From Verrucomicrobiaceae bacterium (GTDB lineage Bacteria; Verrucomicrobiota; Verrucomicrobiia; Verrucomicrobiales; Verrucomicrobiaceae), in contig CANHTV010000209.1 in the NCBI GenBank assembly GCA_947463285.1, positions 1 through 6,680 of the forward strand: a DNA stretch of 6,680 nt. The letters run 5' to 3'. This document shows, in pieces, positions 6,234 through 6,680 of this stretch (position 1 is the first letter of the stretch; each line of letters begins with the position of its first letter). A model generated the notes under the pieces. It saw nothing but the letters and a program-made list of their open reading frames with translations. It was not told where the DNA came from and ran no database searches. The position numbers and the translations under genes were made by a program.

Positions 6234-6257
6234 CGTGGGAATTGAATAGAAGATGAG

Positions 6258-6680
6258 TTAGGCCTTCGGCGTGTTTGGACCGCTCTCAGGCAGTTTTGGC
6301 TCGGCAACGTATTCTTTTGGAATGTCACCTTTGAGGGCTTTCAGGAAGGTCACGATGCTAGCCACTTCTTCATTAGAGAGGGACTTGGCGAGCTGATATT
6401 CAGCCATCATCTTGACCATCTCTTCGAGGGTTTTGACGGAGCCGTCATGCAGGTAAGGGGCGGTTTCCGTCACATTACGAAGACTTGGCACCTTGAAGTA
6501 ATGTTTGTCGCTTTCCTGCTTGGTAGCTTCGAAACGGCCGAGATCTTTGAGTTCAGGCCAGGCTTTGATCAGACCGAGCTTTTGATACATCGCACCACCA
6601 ACGGCTGGCCCGTTGTGGCAGGTCACGCAGCCAGCTTTGGCATAGGTTTCATAGCCTTTCTGCTCTTCAGCGGTGAGGGC
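6258..6680 (-). CDS. Di-heme cytochrome c peroxidase (CcpA/MauG family), C-terminal domain, partial
   Basis: The gene enters from the right edge, and 140 C-terminal residues are visible in an open frame from 6680. It contains a c-type heme site, GCVTCHNGP (CxxCH, His22 of the visible part). This is followed by FKVPSLRNVTETAPYLHDG (62-80), TLEEMVKMMAEYQLA (84-98) and IVTFLKAL, the standard signature of the C-terminal electron-transfer heme domain of bacterial di-heme peroxidases. These periplasmic enzymes reduce hydrogen peroxide using electrons from small cytochromes or copper proteins. Met92 aligns with the usual axial heme ligand (inference by spacing). The peroxidatic N-terminal heme domain lies beyond the window. 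An internal GTG at 6626 falls inside the heme motif and cannot be the start. The tail after the fold is Pro/Glu-rich and probably disordered. The gene is convergent with DUF1501 and ends in a strong terminator. Confidence 0.92.
   Translation of the reverse strand, partial: ALTAEEQKGYETYAKAGCVTCHNGPAVGGAMYQKLGLIKAWPELKDLGRFEATKQESDKHYFKVPSLRNVTETAPYLHDGSVKTLEEMVKMMAEYQLAKSLSNEEVASIVTFLKALKGDIPKEYVAEPKLPESGPNTPKA

Overview
The window looks like a chromosomal segment from a Verrucomicrobia-type bacterium, possibly near Prosthecobacter or Verrucomicrobium. This is inferred from GC-rich DNA, mostly absent Shine-Dalgarno sites, and a DUF1501 protein, a large secreted alpha/beta hydrolase and a di-heme cytochrome c peroxidase lying close together, a combination typical of the Planctomycetes-Verrucomicrobia group. 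No rRNA, tRNA, CRISPR array, insertion sequence or phage gene was seen.

Layout. Positions 1-134 (minus) hold the N-terminus of a protein resembling the KH/R3H RNA-binding protein Jag/KhpB. An intrinsic terminator (148-184, minus) separates it from a complete FAD-dependent oxidoreductase (219-1427, minus). A 94-bp divergent spacer leads to a plus-strand pair: a seven-helix membrane protein of the TIGR02206/YwaF (TMEM164-like) family (1522-2214) and, 20 bp on, an unrecognised 62-residue protein with a clear ribosome binding site (2235-2423). A 152-bp spacer follows and contains a family of GTTGAC/GTCAAC inverted repeats with mutually exclusive pairings (2431-2509). Next come a Sec-exported alpha/beta hydrolase with an extra C-terminal domain (2576-4630) and a Tat-type DUF1501 protein (4711-6126) with its own likely promoter. 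The DUF1501 gene converges on the C-terminal half of a di-heme cytochrome c peroxidase (6258-6680, minus, runs off the window). The gap between them carries one terminator for each strand.

How the genes relate. The right-hand genes all encode exported or periplasmic proteins (hydrolase, DUF1501, peroxidase), but they have separate transcription signals and do not form an obvious pathway. The left-hand genes are cytoplasmic or membrane proteins with no clear common role. I see no convincing evidence of a new multi-gene system. The most interesting items are the Cys/His pair in the membrane protein, the switch-like intergenic repeat structure, the small unrecognised gene, and a terminator hairpin sitting almost on the start codon of the Jag-like gene.
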